A stretch of DNA of 64,000 nucleotides from positions 798,455 to 862,454 of the forward strand of contig NZ_JACZEP010000002.1 of the NCBI RefSeq assembly GCF_014863355.1, written 5' to 3'. Each line of letters begins with the position of its first letter. Positions within the stretch are counted from its first letter, which is position 1. This stretch comes from Aminobacter carboxidus (GTDB lineage: Bacteria > Pseudomonadota > Alphaproteobacteria > Rhizobiales > Rhizobiaceae). Made by a program: the position numbers and the translations under genes. The notes under the pieces were generated by a model that made no database searches, was not told where the DNA came from, and saw only the letters and a program-made list of their open reading frames with translations. Of this stretch, positions 34,723 through 43,129 are shown piece after piece.

Positions 34723-35547
34723 ATGACGGTTCACGCGACAGCCACCAAAGCGACTGATGAAACCGGCCTCGACCGGCGCGCAGCATTCTGCCGCGATATC
34801 GCACGTTCGGCGGGTGCGGTGGCGCTTGACGGCTTCACCAACCGGGTGGCCGGCTTCGGCATGAAGGGGCCGCAGGATTTCCTGACCGAGACGGATGCGG
34901 CGGTGGAGCGGCACCTCAAGGCGCGCATCGCCGAAGAATTCCCCGAGGATGGCTTTCTCGGCGAGGAGGGCGGCGGCGCCATCAAGTCGGACATCTGGGT
35001 CGTCGATCCGATCGACGGCACGGCGAACTTCGCCCGTGACATTCCGCATTTCTGCATTTCGATCGCCTTCGTCAGCAATGGCGAGACCGAGATCGGCGCG
35101 ATCTACAATCCGGTGCTGGACGAGCTGTATTTCGCTCGTCGCGGGCATGGTGGAACCCGCAACGGCAAGGCCCTGTCGGTTGCCGGGACAAGCGATTTCG
35201 ATGCCGCCTGCGTCGAGTTCGGCTGGTCGAACCGCAAGACCAACAAGCGCTATCTCGAAGTGCTGTCCAACATCCTCGAGCGCGGCGCCAATGTGCGCCG
35301 TGGCGCGTCGGGCGCGCTGGGCCTCGCTTATGTCGCCGATGGCCGCTCGGACGCCTATGCCGAATTGCACATGCATGCCTGGGACTGCCTCGCCGGGCTG
35401 CTGATGGTCAAGGAAGCAGGCGGCGTCGTCGCTCCCTTCCTGTCGCTCGGCGGGCTGACCAAGGGCGGCGCGGTGCTGGCGGCGGCACCTGGCGTGGCGC
35501 TTGGCATGAGCGAGGCGACCGGCATCGCGCTCGAAGCCGGCAAGTGA
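34723..35547 (+). CDS. Inositol-monophosphatase-family phosphatase 2
   Basis: A 274-residue IMPase-fold enzyme, clearly related to but distinct from the one just upstream. Motifs are FLGEEGGG (Glu81/Glu82), VVDPIDGTANFARD (Asp95, Asp98) and HAWDCLAGLLMVKEAG. The TANF form of the motif matches bacterial SuhB/IMPases better than the first copy. The start ATG 34723 is preceded by GGCGGC. It is first in the operator-controlled operon IMPase2-DSP-metallophosphoesterase. Confidence 0.92.
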   Translation: MTVHATATKATDETGLDRRAAFCRDIARSAGAVALDGFTNRVAGFGMKGPQDFLTETDAAVERHLKARIAEEFPEDGFLGEEGGGAIKSDIWVVDPIDGTANFARDIPHFCISIAFVSNGETEIGAIYNPVLDELYFARRGHGGTRNGKALSVAGTSDFDAACVEFGWSNRKTNKRYLEVLSNILERGANVRRGASGALGLAYVADGRSDAYAELHMHAWDCLAGLLMVKEAGGVVAPFLSLGGLTKGGAVLAAAPGVALGMSEATGIALEAGK

Positions 35548-35584
35548 ATTTTTGAGACACCATCGAGCATCAAGGCCACCCAAA

Positions 35585-36217
35585 TTGGACCGCACCAGCC
35601 CGCGATATGAGCGCCCGGCGCTCAGCCTGATCGAACGCGACATCGCCGGCTACGGCATCGACATCTATGTCGGCGGCATGGACGGCGCCGGCGACCTCGA
35701 ACTGCTGAGGGAAAAAAACATCACCACGGTGGTGAACTGTGCCGTCAATCTCGACTTCAACTACGCCACCGAGCCGTTCGGCGAGGGCGAGGCGGCCGAT
35801 GCCATCTACGGCGTCGGTGCCGTGCGCTACTACAAGCTCGGGCTGATCGATGGCCACGGCAATCCCGAGACGATGATGCTGTCGGGCTTCTACCTGCTGC
35901 GTGGGGCACTCAGCCAGGTGCTGCCTGACAAGGCCACCTACAGGCGGCGCGAGAAGGGCAATGTGCTGGTCAACTGCCGTGGCGGCCGCAGCCGTTCGGT
36001 ATCGCTGGTCGCACTGTTCCTGCATGTCGAGATGCCCGAGAAATTCCCCACCCTCGACGCAGCCCTCGACCATGTGCGCACCAAGCGCGAGCTGCGCCGC
36101 GACGAATGGCACGAGGCGCCCAAGCCGATGCTGGTCGCAGCCGCCCGCAAGGCGGCGCAATGGATTGCCATGATCGACAAGGGATTGCCTGCACCTGCCC
36201 TTGTCCTCAACAACTGA
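35585..36217 (+). CDS. Dual-specificity / tyrosine-phosphatase-like protein
   Basis: A 210-residue protein with a CX5R phosphatase signature, NCRGGRSRSVSL, Cys131 and Arg137, and an upstream LGLIDGHGN segment where the general acid Asp is expected. The usual His before Cys is Asn, an unusual change. The start is TTG 35585 (an upstream TTG at 35552 is possible); neither has a strong ribosome-binding site. Given its neighbours, it may act on a phosphorylated small molecule, like cyclitol-phosphate phytases of the PTP fold, rather than on proteins; this is inference. Confidence 0.78.
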   Translation: MDRTSPRYERPALSLIERDIAGYGIDIYVGGMDGAGDLELLREKNITTVVNCAVNLDFNYATEPFGEGEAADAIYGVGAVRYYKLGLIDGHGNPETMMLSGFYLLRGALSQVLPDKATYRRREKGNVLVNCRGGRSRSVSLVALFLHVEMPEKFPTLDAALDHVRTKRELRRDEWHEAPKPMLVAAARKAAQWIAMIDKGLPAPALVLNN

Positions 36218-36246
36218 CGGCTCGGCCCGTTCGCAGCGAGAATGAA

Positions 36247-37971
36247 ATGAAGATTGCCGTCATCGCCGACCCGCATTTCCACGACATCAACCACCGCCAA
36301 GGTGTCGGTGTCGGCGCAGGGGCGGCGATGCGGACGCTGGCCGATACGGCGGCCTCGACGCGGGTGTTCAACGAGAGCTTTCATGCGACCCGCGCGCTGC
36401 TCGACGACATCGTGCGGCGCGGCATTTTTCTTGTTATCGTTGCCGGCGACCTGACCGACGACGGCCAGCAATCGACGATGGCGGCGGCGACCGCGCTTCT
36501 CGACGACTACTCCAGGCGCTTCGGCCTGCGTTTTGTCGCCACACCAGGCAATCACGATCTCTATGCCATCCATGGCCGCCACCAGAGCAAGCGTTACCTC
36601 AACACTGATGGTTCGCACACGCTGGTGACGAGCGATCCGGCGATGCAGCAGGGAGGCTCCGTCGAACGCATCGTCTCGGACGAGATGTATTGCGGCGGCT
36701 ACGGCACGGCGATCCCGGCGCTGGGCGCCTATGGCTTCTTCCGGCGCGACGGCGACCTGCACTGGGAGTGCCCGTTCGGGACCGACGACAGGCTGGAGCT
36801 ACGCAGCTTCGAGATCGTTTCCGCTGATGGGCAGACCATCAGGCGCATGATCGATGCCTCCTTCCTGGTCGAGCCGGTCGAAGGCATGTGGCTGCTGTCG
36901 ATCGATGCCAATGTGTTCGAACCAAGGGATGGCGAGCTCGATCCGGCGTTGGAGAAAAGCTACCACGACAGCACCGATGCCGGCTGGAATTCGATGCTGC
37001 GCAACAAGGGTTTCGTGCTCGACTGGATGAAGGACGTGGCGGCCCGGGCGAAGGCGTCGGGCAAGCGGCTGATCGCGTTTTCGCATTATCCCGTCATCGA
37101 TCCGCTCAACGGCACCTCGACCGACGAAGCCAGGCTGCTCAACGACACCAGCTTCCTGCGCCGCACGCCCAATCCAGAGGTTTCAAGGGTCGCTGCCGCG
37201 ACCGGCATCAAGCTGCATTTCAGCGGCCACCTGCACATCAACGACACCGCCGTCTTCCGCGACGGTGACGATTTCCTCGTCAACATCGCCGTGCCGTCGA
37301 TGGTCGGCTTTCCGCCTGCCTACAAGATCGTCGAGTTTGACGGCGAGCGCCTGGATGTCGAGACCATCACCATCGCCGATGTGCCCTGTTATGACGCGGC
37401 GTTTGCCCACTACCGCATCGAGGCGGCAAGGGATGGCGTCTCGGCTGCCGTCACCGAAGCGACCAGCCATGCCGACTTCCTCAGCCGGCACCTCACTGAA
37501 ATGGTGCGCCACCGCTACCTGCCCAAGGAGTGGCCGCAGGATCTGGCTCGTCTGGTGCCGCAGCTGACCCTTGGCGACCTCGATGCCTTCGCCGCCACCT
37601 CCCGGCCGCTGTCCGTCGAGGATGCCGGGGCCGTGATCGGGTCCGCCCAGGATGAAGCAGGGACGATGGCTGCGTTGGCGCTGTTCGAGGTGATCGTCGA
37701 CTGGTACCGGCTGCGCAAGGGCAGGGAGGTCGCGCTCGACTTCATCGATCCGGCGCGCATCGCTGCCTATCGCCTGACAGCGCAGCGATACGCCGCCGGC
37801 TCATGGCCGCAGGGCAGCCTGCAGGATCGTTTCGGTTCGTTCATGCGCATGATGATGGACTGGCTCGACAGCCAGCCGTCGCGTGATTTCTCCGTCGACC
37901 TCGCCACCGGCGAGGTAACGTCAAGGGATCATTTGGGCCGCACGGTGCGGCGCCAGACCGGAGCAGCGTGA
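36247..37971 (+). CDS. Calcineurin-like metallophosphoesterase with C-terminal extension
   Basis: A 574-residue cytoplasmic phosphoesterase. Metal motifs: IADPHFHD (Asp8/His10), VIVAGDLTDDG, TPGNHDLYA, an FSHYPVID His and SGHLHIND. The first 400 residues hold the catalytic domain. The last 170 form an extra domain that I do not recognise, making it much longer than simple phosphodiesterases. No signal peptide, so it acts on imported substrate. Start ATG 36247. Its last 43 bp overlap the convergent lacI gene on the other strand. Confidence 0.88.
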   Translation: MKIAVIADPHFHDINHRQGVGVGAGAAMRTLADTAASTRVFNESFHATRALLDDIVRRGIFLVIVAGDLTDDGQQSTMAAATALLDDYSRRFGLRFVATPGNHDLYAIHGRHQSKRYLNTDGSHTLVTSDPAMQQGGSVERIVSDEMYCGGYGTAIPALGAYGFFRRDGDLHWECPFGTDDRLELRSFEIVSADGQTIRRMIDASFLVEPVEGMWLLSIDANVFEPRDGELDPALEKSYHDSTDAGWNSMLRNKGFVLDWMKDVAARAKASGKRLIAFSHYPVIDPLNGTSTDEARLLNDTSFLRRTPNPEVSRVAAATGIKLHFSGHLHINDTAVFRDGDDFLVNIAVPSMVGFPPAYKIVEFDGERLDVETITIADVPCYDAAFAHYRIEAARDGVSAAVTEATSHADFLSRHLTEMVRHRYLPKEWPQDLARLVPQLTLGDLDAFAATSRPLSVEDAGAVIGSAQDEAGTMAALALFEVIVDWYRLRKGREVALDFIDPARIAAYRLTAQRYAAGSWPQGSLQDRFGSFMRMMMDWLDSQPSRDFSVDLATGEVTSRDHLGRTVRRQTGAA

Positions 37972-39020
37972 AAGCAGATGCGGCTGCCACTGACGCCGCC
38001 CGAGCCACTGACGCCGCCCGAGCCGCTGACAACGTCCGGGCCGTTGTGAACGTCCGGGCCGTTGTGAACGGCCGAATTGTCGCTGTCGAGCAAAGTCGTG
38101 ATGTGTTCGGCGATCTGGGCGATCGGCTGGCGGAAGGTGGTCAACTGATAAGACGCCCAGCTCGCCTGCTCGATGTCGTCAAAGCCGACGACGCAGAGAT
38201 CAGCCGGCACGTTCATGCCGAATTCGACACGCGCCGCATCCATGAAGCCGCAGGCGAGCAGGTCGGTGACGCAGAAGGCGGCGTCGGGCCGGTCCGAGCC
38301 GCTGAGCAGCAGCCGTCCGGCTTCGAAGCCGGCACCATAGCCGGTCGGGCCGGCGCGGGTGATGGAGACGGCGAGGCCCGCTTCCTGTGCCGCTTGCTCG
38401 AAACCGCGCTCGCGCGCCACCAGGCTCGGTGTGCCGGCCTGCGATGAAACGACCGCGATACGGCGGCAGCCGGCGCGATGCAGCATGTGGAAGGCTTCGC
38501 GGGCCGCGACCGTATTGTCGACGGTGATGCTTTCGGGGCCGTCGAGATGGTCGTCGCGGTTGATCAGGATGACGTGCTGGCCGCTGTTGATGCAGGTGTT
38601 GATCAGCGACGCCGGCGGCGTGCCCGACAAGACGACGGTGGCATTGGCGCGGTAGTTGAGCGTCTGGCGCAGGGCGGCCTCGGCGCTGTCGCTGTCACCC
38701 GAGGTGTTGATGACCATGGCCACGCGGTTGATCGCCTGCAGACGCCGCGTGATCGCGTCGAGCAGGCGCGAATGATAGGGCGTGTTGAGGTCGGCGCCGA
38801 TCAGGCAGACGATGCCGCTGTCTTCATGGATCAGGCTGCGGGCGAGATGATTGACGTGGTAGCCGAGCTGCTCGGCTGCTTCCAGCACCTTCTTGCGGGT
38901 GGTTTCCGAAACGCTGGCGCCATCGGTAAAGGTGCGCGACACCGCCGAGCGCGACACGCCGGCCAGCTCCGCCACCTGCTGTGCGCTGACGAATGACCTG
39001 CCCGGCTTCATTTCGGACAT
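37929..39020 (-). CDS. LacI-family transcriptional repressor of the phosphatase-transport cluster
   Basis: A 363-residue regulator. The N-terminal helix-turn-helix reads VSAQQVAELAGVSRSAVSRT with hinge NHLARSLIHEDSG, followed by a periplasmic-binding-protein-like effector domain (about 65-330). An operator TTGCAC-AAAT-GTGCAA lies 45 bp upstream, so it probably represses itself and the operons at 27.3 and 34.7 kb. Near the C-terminus a low-complexity stretch (VHNGPDVHNGPDVVSGSGG...) coded by 18-bp tandem repeats interrupts the domain before a final CFHAAPVWRRTVRPK. The gene end overlaps the metallophosphoesterase gene. The inducer is inferred to be a phosphorylated or dephosphorylated cluster metabolite. 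Confidence 0.92.
   Translation of the reverse strand: MSEMKPGRSFVSAQQVAELAGVSRSAVSRTFTDGASVSETTRKKVLEAAEQLGYHVNHLARSLIHEDSGIVCLIGADLNTPYHSRLLDAITRRLQAINRVAMVINTSGDSDSAEAALRQTLNYRANATVVLSGTPPASLINTCINSGQHVILINRDDHLDGPESITVDNTVAAREAFHMLHRAGCRRIAVVSSQAGTPSLVARERGFEQAAQEAGLAVSITRAGPTGYGAGFEAGRLLLSGSDRPDAAFCVTDLLACGFMDAARVEFGMNVPADLCVVGFDDIEQASWASYQLTTFRQPIAQIAEHITTLLDSDNSAVHNGPDVHNGPDVVSGSGGVSGSGGVSGSRICFHAAPVWRRTVRPK
37982..38069. repeat. Two short tandem repeats within lacI
   Basis: Plus strand shows an 18-bp unit CACTGACGCCGCCCGAGC twice plus a partial third, followed by an 18-bp unit CGTCCGGGCCGTTGTGAA twice. Being multiples of 3, they keep the frame and encode GSGGVS and HNGPDV repeats. They are probably prone to copy-number change. 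Confidence 0.8.
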
Positions 39021-39064
39021 TGCACAGCTCCGGTTTGGTCACGCGGCGAACCGCTTCGCAAGCG

Positions 39065-39080
39065 TTGCACAAATGTGCAA
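39065..39080. promoter_or_regulatory. LacI-type operator TTGCAC-AAAT-GTGCAA
   Basis: A perfect inverted repeat, extended to CGTTGCACAAATGTGCAACG (39063-39082, 8-bp arms). It lies 45 bp before the lacI ATG, consistent with autorepression. Confidence 0.8.
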
Positions 39081-39155
39081 CGCCCTGTCCCTGATACAAT
39101 CGGATTGTCATGTCTGCAATGCTTGAGCTGCAATCTTGCAGGGCCGTGGGCGCGC

Positions 39156-39647
39156 CTAGGATGCCGCTTCGGCCATGGCCTCGACCGGCGGCATGGCATC
39201 TCCAACCGACAGGGTGCGGATGAGGGTGGCAAGCTCGGGCTCGTCGATCAGCACGGCGGCATCGGCCGGCGTCAGCCAGGCGCGTTGGCGGGCGCCAGCC
39301 TCCTGCCAGGCCTCGAGTTCCTCGCTGACTTCGACGAGATAGGCGGTGACCACGACATGGACGAAGCTCGTCGACAGCCGTTTCCAGTAGCAGTAGCTGC
39401 CGGCCGGCTTTTTCAGCGCCTTGCCGCGCACGCCCGCCTCTTCGCGTGCCTCGATCAGCGCGGCCTGGCGCCCGCTCTTGCCCTTCATCGGCCAGCCCTT
39501 GGGGACGATGAAACGACGCGTGCCGCGCGAGGTGACAAGCATGACCTCGAGTTCGCCCCGGCCATTCAGCCGGAACGGAATGGCCGCAACCTGGGCGATG
39601 ATCTCGCCGTTGCTCGCCTTGCGGATGGTCTTCTTGTCCTTCGGCAT
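39156..39647 (-). CDS. Nudix hydrolase, DIPP-like
   Basis: A 163-residue pyrophosphohydrolase. The Nudix region reads FIVPKGWPMKGKSGRQAALI followed by EAREEAGVRG. The metal-binding EExxEE core is present as EAREEAG, while the Arg before it is Ile. Layout after the box (HVVVTAYLVEVSEELEAWQE, RQRAWLTPADAAVLI) parallels diphosphoinositol-polyphosphate phosphohydrolases rather than MutT. Position between lacI and a second transporter, divergent from the latter, suggests a link to phosphorylated substrates, possibly polyphosphorylated ones. This is inferred. Confidence 0.85.
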   Translation of the reverse strand: MPKDKKTIRKASNGEIIAQVAAIPFRLNGRGELEVMLVTSRGTRRFIVPKGWPMKGKSGRQAALIEAREEAGVRGKALKKPAGSYCYWKRLSTSFVHVVVTAYLVEVSEELEAWQEAGARQRAWLTPADAAVLIDEPELATLIRTLSVGDAMPPVEAMAEAAS

Positions 39648-39844
39648 TTTCGCCCGTTCATTCCTTTTGTCGGTACTAAAGCACTGTCGGCTTCGATTGT
39701 ATCACCTTGGCCCGTTTGGGTTCATGACGCTTAAGATAGTGCAATGAACACGATTGCAAAATGCGTAAAAAGCACTCACTCTGCAAGTGACCAAAGCGAC
39801 AACAGATCGTTAGACGGCGAATAATTGTGTGGAGGAATCGAAAT
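39648..39844. other. Divergent regulatory region before transporter system 2
   Basis: About 200 AT-richer bases between the Nudix gene and the second transporter. TTGCAAAATGCGTAAA (39754-39769) is a weak relative of the LacI operator, with only the left arm well conserved, and GTGCAA occurs at 39739. I see no clear consensus promoter. Whether this operon belongs to the LacI regulon is open. Confidence 0.35.
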
Positions 39845-40870
39845 ATGAAAACTGCCCTTTTGCGTTCGGCCGCGCTGGCCGGGTTGATGATGGCCGGCGG
39901 CGCGTCGGCGCATGCTGAAAGCCTGACGCTCTATTGCAGCGCCGACGAGGCCTGGTGCCAGCAGATCAAGACCGGATTCGAGGAAAAGACCGGCATCACC
40001 GTCGACATGACCCGCAAGAGCTCGGGCGAGACCTATGCCCAGGTGCGCGCCGAAGCGAGCAATCCCAAGGGCGACGTCTGGTGGGGCGGCACCGGTGACC
40101 CGCATCTGCAGGCAGCCGAGGAGAACCTGACCGAGGAATACATGTCGCCGATGCGCGGCGAGCTGCACGACTGGGCGATCAAGCAGGCCGAGGCCGCCGG
40201 CAACAAGACCATCGGCGTCTATTCTGGCGCGCTCGGCTTCGGCTACAATAAGGACCTGCTGGCCAAGAACGGTCTGCCCGAGCCGAAATGCTGGGCCGAT
40301 CTGGCCAAGGCCGAATACAAGGGCCAGATCCAGATCGCCAACCCGAACTCGTCCGGTACCGCCTACACGACGCTGGCAACGATGGTGCAGCTGATGGGCG
40401 AGGACAAGGGCTTCGAATACATGAAGGCCCTGCACAAGAACATCAACCAGTACACCAAGTCGGGCTCGGCGCCGATCAAGGCCGCGGGCCTCGGTGAAAC
40501 CACCATCGGCATCGTGTTCATGCACGACGCGGTGGCGCAGACGGCGGCGGGCTTCCCGATCGTCACTGTCGCACCGTGCGAAGGCACCGGTTACGAGATC
40601 GGCTCGATGTCGCTGATCAAGGGCGCCCGCAATGTCGAGGCGGCCAAGAAGTTCTACGACTGGGCGCTGTCGGCGGAGATGCAGGGCAAGGCCAAGGACG
40701 TCAAGTCGTTCCAGCTGCCGTCGAACAAGGCGGCGACCGTGTCCGAGCTGACGCCCGACCTGTCGACGATCAAGCTGATCGACTACGACTTCAAGAAGTA
40801 CGGTTCGAGCGAAGAGCGCAAGCGGCTGCTTGGCAAATGGGACACGGAGGTCTCCTCGCTGCCGCAATAA
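39845..40870 (+). CDS. Ferric-type ABC substrate-binding protein, system 2 (AfuA-like)
   Basis: A 341-residue periplasmic protein. A signal peptide (MKTALLRSAALAGLMMAG...AHAE) precedes LTLYCSADEAWCQQIKTGFE, with Cys pair in YCS and WCQ. Conserved blocks are VWWGGTGDPHLQAAEE, GALGFGYNKDLL and NPNSSGTAYTTLATMVQLMG. This is the branch of iron(III)-like binding proteins that includes the hexose-phosphate binder AfuA and aminoethylphosphonate binders. No FbpA-type double-tyrosine site is evident. Start ATG 39845 after GGAGGAATCG. Ligand unproven; gene context points to a phosphorylated compound. Confidence 0.88.
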   Translation: MKTALLRSAALAGLMMAGGASAHAESLTLYCSADEAWCQQIKTGFEEKTGITVDMTRKSSGETYAQVRAEASNPKGDVWWGGTGDPHLQAAEENLTEEYMSPMRGELHDWAIKQAEAAGNKTIGVYSGALGFGYNKDLLAKNGLPEPKCWADLAKAEYKGQIQIANPNSSGTAYTTLATMVQLMGEDKGFEYMKALHKNINQYTKSGSAPIKAAGLGETTIGIVFMHDAVAQTAAGFPIVTVAPCEGTGYEIGSMSLIKGARNVEAAKKFYDWALSAEMQGKAKDVKSFQLPSNKAATVSELTPDLSTIKLIDYDFKKYGSSEERKRLLGKWDTEVSSLPQ

Positions 40871-40873
40871 TCC

Positions 40874-43129
40874 ATGCGCTCCCGCGACCTGAGCGGCCGC
40901 CTGCATCCGACCGTCGTCCTGTGGATGGTGGTCGGATTGCTCGGCTTTGCCGTGCTGCCCTGGTATGGCGTCGAAGACGGGTTCTTCGGCTTGTCCTGGC
41001 TGTTTGAGGGTTATCCGCTCGACAGCGAGTTCGCACCGGCCCTGGTGCTCAATCTCAAGGGCGAAAAGCTGTGGCTCGCGCCGCTCGGCCTGTTGCTGGC
41101 GGCGCCGTTGCTGTTGTGGGGGCGGAAAAAGTCCGACCCGCTGTTTGGCAAGCTGCTCGTGGCGATCGGTGCGGCGGGTTTTGCCTGGCTGTTGTTCCAG
41201 GGTTTTGCCATCGGCCTGCGCGGCTGGCAGTTCGGCTGGCTGCAAGGCCTGTTTGGCGATCTCGGCGACCGCCAGTTCGGCATGGGCTATGGCGCGCTTC
41301 TGGTCGGCCTCGCCTTCCTGTTCCTGTTTTCCCAAGGTCTTGCGGCGCGAGGCGCTGTCGGCGGCGACGTCTTCGTTGTGTCGACCATCGCGTTTGTGGT
41401 CGCGGCGGTCGGCCTGTTCATCTTCATGCCGATCCTGCAGATGCTGGCCAATGCGCTGATCACCGAAGACGGCAGCTATTCGCTGACGATCTTCCTTGGC
41501 AAGCTGTTCAGCGCCAGGCTGTGGAGCCTCGATTGCCTTGCCGGCGGCAGCCGCTGCGGCGTCGCCTGGAACTCGCTGTTTCTTGCCGTGCTCGTCGGCG
41601 TTTTGACGACGGTCCTTGGACTGGTCTTCGCGCTGATGGTCACCCGCACCGGATTCCGTCATGGCACCCTGCTCAGGGCGCTGACGGTGCTGCCGATCAT
41701 CACGCCGCCCTTCGTCATCGGCCTCGCCATCATCTTGCTGTTTGGCCTGTCGGGTGCTGTGACGCAGACATTTTCGGAGCTGTTCGGCATCCAGCCGACG
41801 CGCTGGATCTACGGCCTGCCCGGCCTGCTGATCGCCCAGTTGCTCGCCTTCACCCCGATCGCCTTTCTGGTGCTGATCGGCGTCGTCGAGGGTGTCAGCC
41901 CGTCGATGGAGGAGGCGGCGCAGACCTTGCGCGCCAACCGCTGGCAGACCTTCTGGACGGTGTCGCTGCCCTTGATGCGGCCCGGCCTCGCCAACGCCTT
42001 CCTGCTCGGCTTCATCGAAAGCATGGCCGACTTCGGCAATCCGCTGGTGCTGGGCGGCAATTTCGACGTGCTGTCGACGGAGATATTCTTTGCCATCGTC
42101 GGCGCCCAGAACGACGAGGCGCAGGCGGCGATCCTGGCACTGGTGCTGCTCGCCTTCACGCTGCTTGCCTTCTACGCCCAGCGTTTCTGGCTCGGCAAGA
42201 AGTCCTACACGACGATGTCGGGCAAGGGCGATGCCGGCGTGCATCCGCAATTGCCGACGGCGCTCAAGCGCGCCGTCTACGGCATGGCCGGGTTCTGGGT
42301 CGCCTTTACCATCTTCGTCTACGCGACCATCTTCTACGGCAGTTTCGTCAAGCTGTGGGGCGTCGATCACAGCCTGACCTTCGCCCATTATGTGAAGGCC
42401 TTTGCCGTCGGCTGGAACGATTTCGGCATCCACTGGAAAGGCTCGGCCTGGAGTTCGTTCTGGACGACCTTGCAGATCGCGTTGATCTCGTCGCCGCTGA
42501 CGGCAGCCATCGGCCTGCTCACCGCCTATCTCTTGGTGCGGCAGAACTTTGCCGGCAAGAATGCCTTCGAGTTCGGCACCATGCTGTCCTTTGCCATCCC
42601 CGGCACGGTGATCGGCGTGAGTTACGTGATTGCCTTCAACGTGCCGCCGATCGAGCTGACCGGCACCGGCATCATCCTTGTCTTGTCGTTCATCTTCCGC
42701 AACATGCCGGTGGGCGTGCGGGCAGGCGTGGCGTCGATGTCGCAGATCGACAAGAGCCTCGACGAGTCGTCACTGACGCTCGGCGCCAATTCCTGGCAGA
42801 CGTTTTACCGGGTGGTGCTGCCGTTGCTCAGGCCGGCGATCGTTGCCGCACTGGTCTATTCCTTCGTCCGCGCCATGACGGCGATCAGCGCCATCATCTT
42901 TTTGGTCAGCGCCCGCTACGACATGTCGACCAGCTACATCGTCGGCCGTGTCGAAAACAACGAATATGGCATCGCGATTGCCTATTCGGCGGTGCTGATC
43001 GGCGTCATGCTGGCGGTGGTCGGACTGATGCAGCTTGTGGTCGGCCGCCGCAACATCGGCCGGCGCGGGCATGAGCTGTCACAGTCGCGCACCAATGTAA
43101 GCCAGCCGGCATTTTCGGGAGGTAGCTGA
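40874..43129 (+). CDS. Ferric-type ABC permease, fused two-domain, system 2 (AfuB-like)
   Basis: A 751-residue membrane protein with an extended N-terminal region (about 1-200, several hydrophobic helices) and then two permease domains. EAA-like loops are EEAAQTLRANRWQTF and DESSLTLGANSWQTF, each followed by a proline-containing segment. The long N-terminus distinguishes it from FbpB and resembles the large AfuB-type permeases. It starts 3 bp after the binding-protein gene, and its TGA overlaps the ATG of the ATPase by one base, so the three genes form a tight operon. Confidence 0.9.
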   Translation: MRSRDLSGRLHPTVVLWMVVGLLGFAVLPWYGVEDGFFGLSWLFEGYPLDSEFAPALVLNLKGEKLWLAPLGLLLAAPLLLWGRKKSDPLFGKLLVAIGAAGFAWLLFQGFAIGLRGWQFGWLQGLFGDLGDRQFGMGYGALLVGLAFLFLFSQGLAARGAVGGDVFVVSTIAFVVAAVGLFIFMPILQMLANALITEDGSYSLTIFLGKLFSARLWSLDCLAGGSRCGVAWNSLFLAVLVGVLTTVLGLVFALMVTRTGFRHGTLLRALTVLPIITPPFVIGLAIILLFGLSGAVTQTFSELFGIQPTRWIYGLPGLLIAQLLAFTPIAFLVLIGVVEGVSPSMEEAAQTLRANRWQTFWTVSLPLMRPGLANAFLLGFIESMADFGNPLVLGGNFDVLSTEIFFAIVGAQNDEAQAAILALVLLAFTLLAFYAQRFWLGKKSYTTMSGKGDAGVHPQLPTALKRAVYGMAGFWVAFTIFVYATIFYGSFVKLWGVDHSLTFAHYVKAFAVGWNDFGIHWKGSAWSSFWTTLQIALISSPLTAAIGLLTAYLLVRQNFAGKNAFEFGTMLSFAIPGTVIGVSYVIAFNVPPIELTGTGIILVLSFIFRNMPVGVRAGVASMSQIDKSLDESSLTLGANSWQTFYRVVLPLLRPAIVAALVYSFVRAMTAISAIIFLVSARYDMSTSYIVGRVENNEYGIAIAYSAVLIGVMLAVVGLMQLVVGRRNIGRRGHELSQSRTNVSQPAFSGGS

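Noticed and set aside
39739..39769. GTGCAA and TTGCAAAATGCG near transporter 2 as a LacI operator
   Set aside because: The arms do not form the TTGCAC-N4-GTGCAA palindrome; only half-sites match, so I do not call it an operator.
39776..42433. 885-codon minus-strand frame opposite the second transporter
   Set aside because: It is antisense to an obvious SBP and permease; composition (Gln/Arg/Asp-rich, no hydrophobic pattern) is typical of a GC-rich shadow frame.
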